Source of the DNA: Fabrea salina
Taxonomy: Eukaryota; Ciliophora; Heterotrichea; Heterotrichida; Fabreidae
Direction: 5' to 3'
Assembly: GCA_022984795.1 (NCBI GenBank)
Contig: JALIHJ010000091.1
Coordinates: forward strand, 1 to 31,708
DNA length: 31,708 nucleotides
The position numbers and the translations under genes were made by a program. The first letter of the stretch is position 1, and every line of letters starts with the position of its first letter. Of the stretch, positions 10,103 to 19,216 are shown piece by piece. The notes below the pieces were generated by a model. That model was not told where the DNA came from and made no database searches. It saw nothing but the letters and a program-made list of their open reading frames with translations.

Positions 10103-10909
10103 ATGGAACAAAGTCTGAATTCGGAGTTTTTGTCCCACTTTAAATGCCCAGTTTGCACAGAGTTTTTTGACATTCCGGTTTTCCAGTGCGACAACGGACA
10201 CTCTCTGTGCAACTCATGTTCTCACAAAACCAACGCCTGCCCTACTTGTCGTGCGCCTATAAGACGCAAACTCAGGAACTACCTTTTGGAGCAGCAGATT
10301 TCTTCTATTGAGATTAAATGTGCTTTTCAGGGCTGCAGGGAGCAGTTTAAAATGTCAGAAAGACTAGAACATGAGCAAAGTTGTCTTTACTCGCCAAACC
10401 TGCCCTGTATACTCCAGAACTGTAGGTGGAATGGATCTCGAACTTCCTTGATAACTCACTTGACCCAGAAGCACAAGATTCCGCACTATGACATCTGTGG
10501 AAACACTGCAGAGTACTCTTCCAGACTTCGATCGTCTTCACTGCCGCCTACGGCAGGGTGTGTAAAGCTACTGCATACCTTTTTCATGGCAGAAAACGAC
10601 ACCTATACAATACTTACTTACATATTCATGGACTCCAACAACAACCGTTTTTACCCGCAGTTCAGGAGTCTTTCGAACTCAATTAAGTACTCGCTTAAGA
10701 TTTGGAACACTGAAGAAGAAGACGGTGACGAGTTAATGATTGTTGGGAAAGCACACACTATTCGGTACAGTCTGGAAGAAGAAAGGGAAAGTAAGTCCTG
10801 CATTGCAGTAGATCTAGAAAGTCTTATTTCTAAGTTTTCTTTCAAAGACCGCTTGGAAGAAGGCCACCGACTCCTTCACTACAAACTTAAAATTGAACCT
10901 AAGAAATAA
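10103..10909 (+). CDS. SIAH-type RING E3 ubiquitin ligase
   Basis: This 268-residue protein has the full Seven-in-absentia layout. The N-terminal RING starts at CPVC (about residue 15) with the SIAH spacing (C-x2-C-x10-C-x3-H-x2-C-x2-C, then CPTC). Next come the two SIAH zinc fingers (CAFQGC, HEQSC, then CILQNC and H-x4-H, about residues 72-130), and the C-terminal TRAF-like Sina substrate-binding domain (about 145-265). Family members transfer ubiquitin from an E2 to substrates for proteasomal degradation; the substrate here is unknown. Length is close to animal SIAH proteins (about 280). It leads a run of five plus-strand genes with gaps of 2-7 bp. Confidence 0.88.
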   Translation: MEQSLNSEFLSHFKCPVCTEFFDIPVFQCDNGHSLCNSCSHKTNACPTCRAPIRRKLRNYLLEQQISSIEIKCAFQGCREQFKMSERLEHEQSCLYSPNLPCILQNCRWNGSRTSLITHLTQKHKIPHYDICGNTAEYSSRLRSSSLPPTAGCVKLLHTFFMAENDTYTILTYIFMDSNNNRFYPQFRSLSNSIKYSLKIWNTEEEDGDELMIVGKAHTIRYSLEEERESKSCIAVDLESLISKFSFKDRLEEGHRLLHYKLKIEPKK

Positions 10910-10911
10910 AA

Positions 10912-11412
10912 ATGTGTAGTCGAGGAATTTTTCAGCTCCGAAAGATTAAACTAAAATTTTGTGAGTTCGGAGGAAGCTCTAAAGGAATAAGGGAAGTTTT
11001 GCAAGGAACTAAACTTGACGAATTCTTGGAAAAGAACCCCCACTTGGAGTTGGAAGCTTACATTAGCAACGGAGACCACCCTTACATCCGCACTGAGTAC
11101 ATCAATGGCTGGAGTCGGGACTTAAGTTTGCGCAACTTAGACTCAGAAGAAATTCTCAATGTCTTCGAACGGGTGAGGTCCCAAGGAGGCCACAAAGCAT
11201 TTAAACACTCAGGCAAAAAAGTAATTTCGTACAAAAATTCAGTCCAGGGTCCTTGGCGTCCAAATATGTGGCACTCCACTCCTGAATACGAAGACCAAAC
11301 CTTCAAGCCCCTGCCGCAGTTCCCTGACTTCAGCTTCAAACCAAAAACCGCCGAAGAACCAGACTCAGTCCACAAGTTAGATAAGTATATGCGTAAAAAG
11401 CTAAGAGACTAA
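10912..11412 (+). CDS. MRPL43: Mitochondrial ribosomal protein mL43
   Basis: This 166-residue protein matches mL43 of the large mitoribosomal subunit. The thioredoxin-like L51/S25/CI-B8 domain is plain: an opening QLRKIKLKFCEFGGSSKGIREVL, in the family's CxxxGxSxGxRxFL pattern, is followed by ELEAYISNGDHPYIRTEYINGW, the strand that leads to the conserved N-G. It ends in a Pro-rich tail with WRPNMWHS. The protein should assemble into mitochondrial ribosomes after import; no long presequence is seen, as is usual for this subunit. The start codon is only 2 bp after the SIAH stop. Confidence 0.85.
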   Translation: MCSRGIFQLRKIKLKFCEFGGSSKGIREVLQGTKLDEFLEKNPHLELEAYISNGDHPYIRTEYINGWSRDLSLRNLDSEEILNVFERVRSQGGHKAFKHSGKKVISYKNSVQGPWRPNMWHSTPEYEDQTFKPLPQFPDFSFKPKTAEEPDSVHKLDKYMRKKLRD

Positions 11413-11418
11413 ACTAAA

Positions 11419-13260
11419 ATGGACTTGCGGGAGTACTCAGAGCAAGTTTCGAAAGAACTAGAGAAGGTAGAGGACGAGAGTTTGGAAGACATTTTGAAGT
11501 GCCAGCAAGAAATAGCTGAACTCTGCAGAGAAATATCTGCTTCTTCAAACATACTGGGTTCACTTGAAGAAATGCTCACCAGTTTCCAAACTGACTTGGG
11601 AAGTGTCAGTGGAGAAATCAAGGCCCTGCAGGACCAGTCACTCAGCATGAGTATTTCTTTGAACAACAGAAAAAAACTAGAACAGAAACTAGACAACTAC
11701 CTGAAGCAAATCACAGTCTCCCCAGACTTGGTGCAAAACATTTGCAACAAACCTGTTGACGAAGAGTACCTTTATTTCGTCAACGAGTTGCGCGAAAAAA
11801 TGCGCTACTTCAGAACCGAAGGCAGAGTAGACATTGAAGGCCGGCAACTCACAGCAATCTCAATGCAAGAAATACTTCCAGAACTAGAAAAGCTCAGAAG
11901 CAAAGCTGCTGCCAAAATCAGGGGCTTTTTGCTCAGCCACATTCAAAACCTAACCAAGCCTAAAACAAACGTCCAACTCATACAGGAGTCTGTTTTGATC
12001 AAGTACAAAGACTTACTGGTATTCCTGCGGGAAGCTTCGCAGGAAACTTACGTAGAAGTGTGCATGACTTACACGGAAACTCTAAGCCAGGTTTACCTGT
12101 ACCACTTCAAGGTTTACTTAGCTTCTCTCAAAAAGCTGATTAAAGACACCACTTCTAAACACGACGTGGTGGTTTCGGACGCAACTGATCCCAAAAACCA
12201 CTACGTGCAGGGATTTGACTTGAAAGACAGGCACTCCATTGTTGACCAAATAGAAACTCTAGACCCAATAGTTTCGCACACTGCCAGAAAGTCCAACCAG
12301 AAGTTCCACTTGGAAAGAGTTTTCCAGAGTTTGTGCAGACTCTTAGTGGACACAGCTACTTTTAACTTTTTGTTTGTGCTTGAGTTCTTTTCGATTAAGC
12401 CAGAACAGTACCAGTCTGTTTTTGGGGAGGTTTTTTCAAAGACTTTCCAGCACATAATAGACACCCTAGCTAGTTTGTTTTCAGGAACCCACGACTTGTT
12501 GGCACTTTTGCTCATTTTGAAAATCAACTCTACTTTCCAACAAACAATGGAAAAAAGAGGAATCCAGTTCATGAACAGTTTTTTCGAAAAAGTAAGGATG
12601 ATTTTGTGGCCCAAACTGCAGCACTTACTTGACACCAACTTGAGTGAAATGGAAAAGGCTTCTTACTTAAGAACAAACGACCTGGGTCCGTTTTTCGTGA
12701 CTTACCGGTTTTCGCAACTAATAGTTTCTTTGCTGAAAGTGTTTCCAAGTGACGACATGTTTATCCAAAGACTTTCTTTGTTCAAAAAGGCCTTTGTGAG
12801 TTTGCTGCAGAGGTTGTCTCAAGAAATCAAAGACGAAAAAAACAGAGTGGTGTTTCTAATAAACAACCTAGAGTACCTGGTTGAAGAACTCCACAACCTA
12901 GAAAACTCACTGGAGGACTTCAACCAACTCGAAGTTGACTTGAACGAACTTGTTGAAACTTACATTGAGTTGCAGCTCAAAGAAGTCTTTGGGGGCTTCA
13001 TGGAAGAGCACATCAAAACTGACCCAGAAACACTGATTCAGGACTTCAACGCCAATTGGCGCAAAGGAGTCCAGATGGTTGAAACCCTTGAAAAGGACCT
13101 TTTCTTCAGTGAAGAAACGCAAAAGGACATTTTGCGAAGAACCTACGCCAAGTTCTTGATGAAGTACAACTCCTTCACAGACAACATCAAAAAAACCCAC
13201 CCCCACTTAGCCAAGAACTTAGTTTCCCAGCACACGATCATGGCAGAAATACAGCGTTAA
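11419..13260 (+). CDS. VPS52: VPS52, GARP/EARP tethering complex subunit
   Basis: The 613-residue product resembles VPS52, the central subunit of the GARP and EARP complexes that tether endosome-derived vesicles at the trans-Golgi network and recycling endosomes. The N-terminal half (about residues 1-110) is coiled coil with the family's EIAELCREISASSNIL and LQDQSLSMSISLNNRKKLE signatures. The VPS52/Sac2 helical-bundle region follows, including DEEYLYFVNEL and AAAKIRGFLLSHI. It is somewhat shorter than human VPS52 (about 720). No transmembrane segment is present, as expected. It sits 6 bp after mL43 and 7 bp before the RAB5IF gene. Confidence 0.88.
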   Translation: MDLREYSEQVSKELEKVEDESLEDILKCQQEIAELCREISASSNILGSLEEMLTSFQTDLGSVSGEIKALQDQSLSMSISLNNRKKLEQKLDNYLKQITVSPDLVQNICNKPVDEEYLYFVNELREKMRYFRTEGRVDIEGRQLTAISMQEILPELEKLRSKAAAKIRGFLLSHIQNLTKPKTNVQLIQESVLIKYKDLLVFLREASQETYVEVCMTYTETLSQVYLYHFKVYLASLKKLIKDTTSKHDVVVSDATDPKNHYVQGFDLKDRHSIVDQIETLDPIVSHTARKSNQKFHLERVFQSLCRLLVDTATFNFLFVLEFFSIKPEQYQSVFGEVFSKTFQHIIDTLASLFSGTHDLLALLLILKINSTFQQTMEKRGIQFMNSFFEKVRMILWPKLQHLLDTNLSEMEKASYLRTNDLGPFFVTYRFSQLIVSLLKVFPSDDMFIQRLSLFKKAFVSLLQRLSQEIKDEKNRVVFLINNLEYLVEELHNLENSLEDFNQLEVDLNELVETYIELQLKEVFGGFMEEHIKTDPETLIQDFNANWRKGVQMVETLEKDLFFSEETQKDILRRTYAKFLMKYNSFTDNIKKTHPHLAKNLVSQHTIMAEIQR

Positions 13261-13267
13261 TAACAAA

Positions 13268-13561
13268 ATGGTAGACTCTGGAAGGGGCTCAGAAACCACT
13301 AAGGAAGAACTAATGGACACTCTGCACTGGACGAAACAGATTCTTGGTTTAATTTTGGGTGCAGCTGCTGGAGTTTTGAAGTTCACTGGGTTTCCTACCA
13401 TAGTAGGCTTCGCTATAATACTATCTGGGATTTCACTTTTCTACGTGTGGAACGTAATCAAGGCCGACCACATTGAAGCCTGGGACATAGTTTCGGAGGC
13501 ATTTGGACCAGGGTTCTTCAGCTTTATGTTGGCCTGGGTTCTGTCATACACATTCCTTTAA
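13268..13561 (+). CDS. RAB5IF: RAB5IF/OPTI-like small membrane protein
   Basis: This 97-residue protein carries a Rab5ip/EMC6-type fold. An N-terminal polar segment with LHWTKQ is followed by two adjacent hydrophobic helices (about residues 25-62, GLILGAAAGVLKF and IVGFAIILSGISLFYVW), a polar loop with the family's acidic D-x-x-x-AWD motif, and a last helix near the C terminus (about 80-97). The spacing matches RAB5IF (C20orf24, OPTI/RCAF1), described in the multipass translocon of the ER and in respiratory complex assembly, better than EMC6. Which of these roles applies here cannot be read from the sequence. Confidence 0.78.
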   Translation: MVDSGRGSETTKEELMDTLHWTKQILGLILGAAAGVLKFTGFPTIVGFAIILSGISLFYVWNVIKADHIEAWDIVSEAFGPGFFSFMLAWVLSYTFL

Positions 13562-13567
13562 CTAATA

Positions 13568-15679
13568 ATGGCTCTTTCAAGTGGCAAACCGCCTTACGTC
13601 TCGAGTGTCTACAAAGCTAAGTATGTAAGTTATACTTAGATAAGTCAAGTATTTGACTCTTCCTACGACGGGGACTATTTAAATTTGAACTTTGGAAACA
13701 TTCAAGTGATCGACAGAGTCCCTTATGAATACACCAAAGCTAGGAAACTCAACTTGTCACACAACTACCTTCGGTGTTTGGACGGAATTTCTCAGTTCAG
13801 AAGTCTCACAAACCTGAACTTAAGTTACAACCGGATTGAGGACTTGGACGAACTCTTCAAAGTTTCTAACCGAGAAAACTTAGTTGCAATTAGTCTGGAG
13901 GGAAACCCCTGCAGTAGAAACCCTAACTTAACCATGCTTCTACTGTTGATATTTCCCAAACTCAAAGAAGTAGACAGCCAAAAAGTCACTCCCAAAGTCA
14001 GGGAGGACATTATAGACTCTGTGAACTTGTCAAGCAAACTTCTGCAGTACTTCTACCAGACAGAACAGGTCCTGATTAAACTCGACAGGGAAGTCAACAG
14101 TCTCAAAATCAAGTTTGAACTCTTCCAAAAACTCAGGAAAAGAATAAACGCCCAAACAGGGCCTTACTGGGAAGAAGTCAATTCACTCCATACTAGGGAA
14201 CTCAAGAGACTCGTGAAAGTTACTCCTGTAGGCAGTGCTCTTAAGAGTCAACAAGTAAGGCCTCAAACAATCCAAAACTACATCCAGGAGTCTAGTTCTT
14301 CACTCTGGAACCTCTACACTGAAAGTCAGCCTGACAAACAAGAACTTTTCAGACTTTACAAGTGGTTATTTTGCGAAATACTTTTGCTGCTACATAACTG
14401 GGGAAACCAGGACTTGCAGTGCTTTTTGCAGTGCCAAGCCGAAAAGTACTCGGACTTAGATGACTTGCAGGAGCATTTTGAAGCTGAACTGCGTCAGTTC
14501 TTTGTGCTTGGACTTATTGAAGACAAAAGTGGGTCACTTTTTTTAAAGAAAAAAACAGTTTACTCTGCAGATGTGTTTCCTGACTTGCAAACTGACTTAA
14601 GTCGCAAAAAGTCCCAGTATGAGTTGTTTCAGAACCAACTCGAAAGAGTTGAAGGTTTTGACTTCTGGGAGAAACAAACTCTAGACAAGTTTCCGGTGTT
14701 CGGGTTGTACCCAGAGTACCTAAGGGCTTTGCAAAGCATTTTGGAAACCCAGTTCAGCAAAGTAGTTGAACTCCAGCAAGAAAAAGAAGAACTGCTTTCT
14801 TATGACACCTCAGTACTAGGACTGCCTAGTGTGAGTGACTACAGACACACTCTAGCCATAAGACCTGCTAAAGAGCTTAGTTCAGAAACCTCCAATGTAG
14901 GAGTAAAGTCTCCCCAGAAAAGGTTCAGACGCAAACCAGTAGCAGACTTTGCAGTCACAGAAAAGCCCACTATCCACTTTTCGCCTCAAAAACTTCCACC
15001 CATCTCTGCTGAGTCAGTTAAAACTCCAGTGCAAACCACTGCCCAGCAAACCAACCAGCTCCAAAACACTGACCAGAAACTTTTGGAGTTTTATCGAATG
15101 AAAGCAAAGAAGCAAAAAGAAGTTTCAGTGAAAAAAAAGGTGTTTGGGGAGTTATTGGGACTTCTGAAGGAAAAGAAACTTGACTTCAAAGCAGCAGAAA
15201 TGCAGTACAAAAGAACTCTTTGGAAAGCATGGGTTTCTCAGTGTCACGAACCTCAAGTAGTTGATTCAGTCCACAATAAGCAACTCTTAAAGAAAGTTTT
15301 GAGTGCACTAGCTAGTAATACCTTAGCAATGCAGAACAGAACCCACAAAGCCCAGTCGTACAAAAAAGGTAAAACTCTGCTTGACTTCTTTTACAAGTGG
15401 AAGTCTTTTTACTTAACTGCTAAAAAACAAAAACTCACTAAAAAGAAAACCAGCAAAACCCAAATAAAACAAGAACTAGAGAAACTGCTCCAGAAGATCA
15501 ACAGAAGCGAGAAGTCAATAGACAAGCTGTGGCAAACACTCAAGAAAAAGAAAAAGTGTTTGTTCTGTGGAAACTACTCTTGTCGTTCCTGCAAACAAGA
15601 AAAAGCCCAAAAACTCACCAAAGAAATCTCCAAAATCAAAAAAACTCTTAAAGTGTACAAAAACAAAAACCTGTGCTAG
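13568..15679 (+). CDS. LRR plus coiled-coil protein with one 15-nt intron
   Basis: The gene begins at the ATG at 13568, 6 bp after the previous stop. Its reading frame carries a TAG at 13637 that is removed with a 15-nt intron (13625-13639), giving a 698-residue protein. Leucine-rich repeats of the SDS22/centrosomal type occupy about residues 52-135 (KLNLSHNYLRCLDG, LTNLNLSYNRIEDLDEL, then the cap NPCSRNP). Long helical and coiled-coil segments follow, very basic toward the C terminus, with a CxxC-x4-CxxC cluster (CLFCGNYSCRSC) near residue 658 that may bind zinc. The pattern recalls centrosomal or ciliary LRR proteins such as LRRCC1 and CEP97, but I cannot assign an orthologue. Its TAG stop overlaps the stop of the converging gene. 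Confidence 0.85.
13625..13639 (+). other. 15-nt spliceosomal intron
   Basis: GTAAGTTATACTTAG: exactly 15 nt with GT and AG ends, and it contains the only in-frame stop between the ATG at 13568 and the long frame. Removal keeps the frame. It shares T9-A10-C11 with the other 15-nt introns of the window, A10 being the likely branch-point adenine. Confidence 0.9.
15676..15679. other. CTAG palindrome serving as stop codon on both strands
   Basis: The palindrome CTAG gives TAG to the plus-strand LRR gene (15677-15679) and TAG to the minus-strand gene (15678-15676). The two convergent coding regions therefore overlap by 4 bp and have no room for independent 3' UTRs. Confidence 0.9.
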
Positions 15680-17238
15680 TGCTTAAGTTTAACTAAACTC
15701 CTTCTGTCTTTAGCCAGATTCCCCCCTTTTAGTTTCTTCAAGTAACTTTTGTAAGCTCGTTGTCCTTTAAACCTTACGTTTGGAAGTAGTTTTTCTTGAG
15801 GAAACAACTGGTTCGACAGGTTTTCGTAACCAATCTCCTCCACCCTTTCAGCTTTTATTTGAGGTTTAGGCAGTACTTCTTCATTCTCTTGCCTTTTAGT
15901 TTTTTCAGGACTGCTTTCAAGTTGCCTTTCACTCAGTTCCATTTCCAGCAAAACTTGGTTGATGTCGTTCAGCAGTTCGTCTAGGTTGTTGGAGTTGAGT
16001 CTTTTTTTAGCAGGTCTGGGAAGACTACTTGAAAGTTTAGGACTTTTTTCTTGGATGCTTTTTAGGAGTCTTTTGCTACTCAAAAGAGAGTAAACTTGGT
16101 AGCACCTGTCGCACACCAGCACTTGGCTGTAGTAGTTAAAAGAGTCAATTTTGGCCCTTGTTCTAAGTTGATCCATGCTAGTTTGGGACTCTCTGAAACC
16201 TTCCAGAGTGTCCATGACTTGCTTCAAGTCAGTTGAAAGTAGTTCTTTGGTAGGGAGTTTGCCTTCAGTGAGTTTTTCACCTAATAAAATGTATCTGTAA
16301 GGAATGTAGTTCATGGGCTTCCTGAGTTTGTGTTTGGTCCTGGTGTTGAGTTCCTTGTCCATGTTGATACTTAACTTGAGTTTTTGGATTTCCCTTTCGT
16401 CACCTGAGAAGTAAGAAGAGATCACTGAGTTAAGGAACTCGTCTATGTCAACTTCCTTGGACTTGAGTTCTTTGCTTTCCAAAACTAGGTTGCAAAAACT
16501 CCCTGAACATTCAAAGGGCTTTTTGCGGCTGAACCCTAGAGTTGAAGACACAGCTCTTCTCAGGGAGGAGTAAGTGGGTTTTGCAAGTTGGGGTTCGAGG
16601 TAACTTGTTGTGGTTGGAAGTGCCATTGGCTGTTTCCTATAACTAATTTCGCACAACTTGCTTCTGTTAAAGTAGATGTTTTTATCCTTGTCTTCAACAA
16701 AATACAGAACCATTTGGTCCACTGTACAACTATTGTTTTTTTGAATAGTAAAAATGATTTGACTTGAGTGGTTCCTGAGTTGCTCAACAATATAATTCCC
16801 GGACACCTTTACTCTTTCCTTCTTTTTGCCTACTTTGTATTGTTTAGAGAACCTCATAGGGCCTTTTCTACTGACTTCCACCACGTACTTGCTCAAGCTC
16901 TTTGTGTTGGGCATTTTCTGAATGACTTCGCTTTCACTAATAATTAAGTTCTTGATTTTTCCGTGCACTTGCTTTTTTGTGCTGAGGTATTCTTTGTTGG
17001 ATATTATGGTTCTCCCAATTAAGTCTTCGTCTTTGTAGTTATGGTTTCCTATGAAGGTTTCGTGCAAAGCTCCGTAGTCAGGCTTCCTAGTTTCCACAAG
17101 CCCCCTTGAGTTAGTGCACACCCATTTAACATTGTTGCCTACCGAAACTAGGAAGTCAGCTACCCGGACCTGGGCTTTGAAAAAGCAGTTTTCTTCAAAT
17201 AACTGCAAAAGCACCCACGCGCTATCTTTGGATTCCAT
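15676..17238 (-). CDS. Uncharacterised 520-residue protein with CxxC motif
   Basis: I do not recognise this family. The 520-residue protein is basic, has no signal peptide or transmembrane segment, and shows alternating strand-rich (about residues 1-210) and helical parts. A short Cys pair, LVCDRCYQVY, near residue 376 sits in a helical region and resembles motifs seen in several ciliary proteins, which is only suggestive. The last 130 residues are rich in Lys, Glu and Ser and look disordered. Its ATG lies 3 bp after the TAA of the upstream p24 gene on the same strand (TAATAAATG), an arrangement that suggests co-transcription or very short UTRs. Confidence 0.75.
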   Translation of the reverse strand: MESKDSAWVLLQLFEENCFFKAQVRVADFLVSVGNNVKWVCTNSRGLVETRKPDYGALHETFIGNHNYKDEDLIGRTIISNKEYLSTKKQVHGKIKNLIISESEVIQKMPNTKSLSKYVVEVSRKGPMRFSKQYKVGKKKERVKVSGNYIVEQLRNHSSQIIFTIQKNNSCTVDQMVLYFVEDKDKNIYFNRSKLCEISYRKQPMALPTTTSYLEPQLAKPTYSSLRRAVSSTLGFSRKKPFECSGSFCNLVLESKELKSKEVDIDEFLNSVISSYFSGDEREIQKLKLSINMDKELNTRTKHKLRKPMNYIPYRYILLGEKLTEGKLPTKELLSTDLKQVMDTLEGFRESQTSMDQLRTRAKIDSFNYYSQVLVCDRCYQVYSLLSSKRLLKSIQEKSPKLSSSLPRPAKKRLNSNNLDELLNDINQVLLEMELSERQLESSPEKTKRQENEEVLPKPQIKAERVEEIGYENLSNQLFPQEKLLPNVRFKGQRAYKSYLKKLKGGNLAKDRRSLVKLKH

Positions 17239-17241
17239 TTA

Positions 17242-17814
17242 TTATATTGACTGGGAAGTTTTCGCGAAGAACTTTGTAAGCATAATGACTTGGGTGAAGC
17301 TAATTCCGCAAAGAACCAAAATCTTAAAAACTCCACTCCAGAGTACTCGGTCACAGGTCCTCTCAGTTAAGTCTCTGTGGATTTTTTCACGTCTTTCGTA
17401 AAAGTTGATGTTTCTGAACACAGTGTCTAGGTTTCTGCTGAGGTGCTTGAGGTTGTTGCGCAGGGGCTCGATTTCTCCCTCAGTAGCCCAGTCTTCCTGA
17501 ACCTCACTTGAGAAGTTGATGCTTACTGTTTTGGGTTGCTTGTCTAACAAGCTAAAGCACAACTCGTAGTAACCACTTTGAGTAGCAACATAGTTGAAGG
17601 TGCCTTGTCTCGACTTAGGAGAGCTTTTGTAGAGAACAGCTTTTTCGGGACTGAAGACTTGAACTAAGACGTTTTGGTCGCCCTTTCCCGAAATTACGTA
17701 GTTGGACCAGAATTCTTGGTCTTGAACTACGTATTCTTTGAAGCACTGGTCTTCTTTGAGTTCAAAGAAAATAGCTTGACTCAAAGGAAGCACTGCTAGA
17801 AATAACCAGTTCAT
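17242..17814 (-). CDS. p24/TMED (EMP24/GP25L) cargo receptor
   Basis: This 190-residue type I membrane protein has a signal peptide (about residues 1-15, WLFLAVLPLSQAIFF). The GOLD domain (about 16-100) contains the two Cys of the family: DQCFKEYV and the GYYELCF strand that ends the domain. A coiled-coil stalk follows (about 110-155), with the family's NLDTVFRNINFYERREKIHRDLTE pattern. One transmembrane helix then leads to a short tail beginning KFFAK, carrying the FF motif known for COPII binding; a dilysine motif is absent. p24 proteins cycle between ER and Golgi and sort cargo. I start at the inner Met because it begins the signal peptide; the Met nine codons upstream would overlap the CEP70 gene. 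Confidence 0.9.
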   Translation of the reverse strand: MNWLFLAVLPLSQAIFFELKEDQCFKEYVVQDQEFWSNYVISGKGDQNVLVQVFSPEKAVLYKSSPKSRQGTFNYVATQSGYYELCFSLLDKQPKTVSINFSSEVQEDWATEGEIEPLRNNLKHLSRNLDTVFRNINFYERREKIHRDLTERTCDRVLWSGVFKILVLCGISFTQVIMLTKFFAKTSQSI

Positions 17815-17827
17815 AGTTATATAAAGT
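17815..17827. promoter_or_regulatory. 13-bp head-to-head spacer with TATA-like core
   Basis: AGTTATATAAAGT separates the ATG of the p24 gene (minus) from that of the CEP70-like gene (plus). The TATATAA core is the only promoter-like element available between the two coding regions. Confidence 0.55.
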
Positions 17828-19207
17828 ATGGAAGGAGGCAAGTTCCTAAGTGACGAAAGCAGCTATTCAGAGGACTACGCTTCAAAGTCTGAAGTAAGTG
17901 ACCAGGAGTTAGTTGGCGAGCCCAACATTTCTCCTTCGGTTCACGAATTTTTGAAACAGTCAAATGAAATCCAAGAAGAAATCAAAAAACTCAGTGTACT
18001 GTGCCAGCAAATATCCCCTCAAAAAGAAGACTTCGAAGTCAGAAGTTTCGACGAAGAAGAAATGGACTGGAGTGAGCAAGTAGAAACTTCACAGTCAGAA
18101 GGCGTCTGGGATGAAATTAATAAGTTGCTGGAAAAACATGGGTTTGGAGTCATAAGTCTTTACCAGGATGAAAACTACCAAGAGTCACCTGACTTGAACT
18201 CAGTTGCAGACACCTTCATTGAGGTGTTGACTGAGTACAGCAACTTGTCTCGGAACTACAAAGACACAGAAGAGCAAATAAGGCAACTTAAAGAACACAA
18301 CTCCCACCTCAGCCAGAACCTACAGAGTGCCAAGTCGCAAGACCTGCACTCCCACAACAAGTTGTTGCAAGAACAAATAGCTAAAACCAAACAAATGTGC
18401 AAAGACAAAGACAACCAAATCAAAAAACTCAAGAACCAATTGCACCTAGAGTCAGTTAGTTTGAACTTTAAGTCGGAAAAACAAGTTTCTATATTTTCAG
18501 CTTTCATGGGGAGGGACTACGACCCTTCAAGAACTTCAGACTCCAAAGTCATGGGCATCATCATGATGTATGAAGACCAAAAGAAAAAACTCTCAGAGGA
18601 CCTTGAAAGTCTGAGGTCAGAAACAAACGAGTTCCAAAAGTACTTTGAAGACCTCAACAAAAAGAACCAAGAACTCTCGAGTCAAGTAGAGTCTTTGCAC
18701 TCACAAAACTACAAAATGAAGACCCACTTAGACTCTTTGACCCAAAAGCCCCAAATCCTCACCAAAGTAATTGAAGAACTGCAACTCAAGTCAGAGCACG
18801 AAATCCTTCCTGCCTTGAAAAAAATGCAGCAAGTAATGCTTGCCCTGCCTAGTGTGGAGGAGTTCGTCAAAGGTGTCTGTGAAAACCTCATAGAAGAGGG
18901 AGCTTCTATGGAAGAAGTTGTTCCCAGGGTTACTTTCCTCAAAGAATTCAGGAACCACATCTGCAACTCTTTAGGAGAAACCTCTGCTGAACACATTGTC
19001 AAGTTAGTTTCTGCTGTGAGACACTTCACAAGGCTGTTCCAGGTGTCTGAGAACCAAAACTTAGTTCCAATTATAGAAAACATCTTTTTGTTTGTGCACG
19101 AAATGAAAGTCTTTCTAGGGTACGCTCGGAAAGCCTTAAGCATGCAGGACGCACCCATGAAGGACCTTCTTGGAACTTGCATGAGAAGACTGCAGTCCTG
19201 TGTTTAA
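17828..19207 (+). CDS. CEP70: CEP70-like centrosomal protein
   Basis: This 459-residue coiled-coil protein shows the CEP70 layout. After an acidic, Ser-rich N terminus comes WDEINKLLEKHGFGVISL (about residues 97-115), matching the family's W-x-x-(V/I)-N-x-L-L-x-x-x-G-x-x-P/S motif. A long coiled coil follows (about 130-310), then a conserved helical C-terminal domain (about 320-459). CEP70 binds gamma-tubulin and microtubules at centrosomes and basal bodies and is found in ciliated organisms, which fits a multiciliated cell. It is shorter than the human protein (about 600). The assignment depends mostly on the short N-terminal motif and overall arrangement. Confidence 0.7.
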   Translation: MEGGKFLSDESSYSEDYASKSEVSDQELVGEPNISPSVHEFLKQSNEIQEEIKKLSVLCQQISPQKEDFEVRSFDEEEMDWSEQVETSQSEGVWDEINKLLEKHGFGVISLYQDENYQESPDLNSVADTFIEVLTEYSNLSRNYKDTEEQIRQLKEHNSHLSQNLQSAKSQDLHSHNKLLQEQIAKTKQMCKDKDNQIKKLKNQLHLESVSLNFKSEKQVSIFSAFMGRDYDPSRTSDSKVMGIIMMYEDQKKKLSEDLESLRSETNEFQKYFEDLNKKNQELSSQVESLHSQNYKMKTHLDSLTQKPQILTKVIEELQLKSEHEILPALKKMQQVMLALPSVEEFVKGVCENLIEEGASMEEVVPRVTFLKEFRNHICNSLGETSAEHIVKLVSAVRHFTRLFQVSENQNLVPIIENIFLFVHEMKVFLGYARKALSMQDAPMKDLLGTCMRRLQSCV

Positions 19208-19216
19208 GTAATTTAA

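Noticed and set aside
17815-17841. Nine-codon N-terminal extension of the p24 gene
   Set aside because: It would overlap the start of the CEP70-like gene and precede, rather than begin, the signal peptide.
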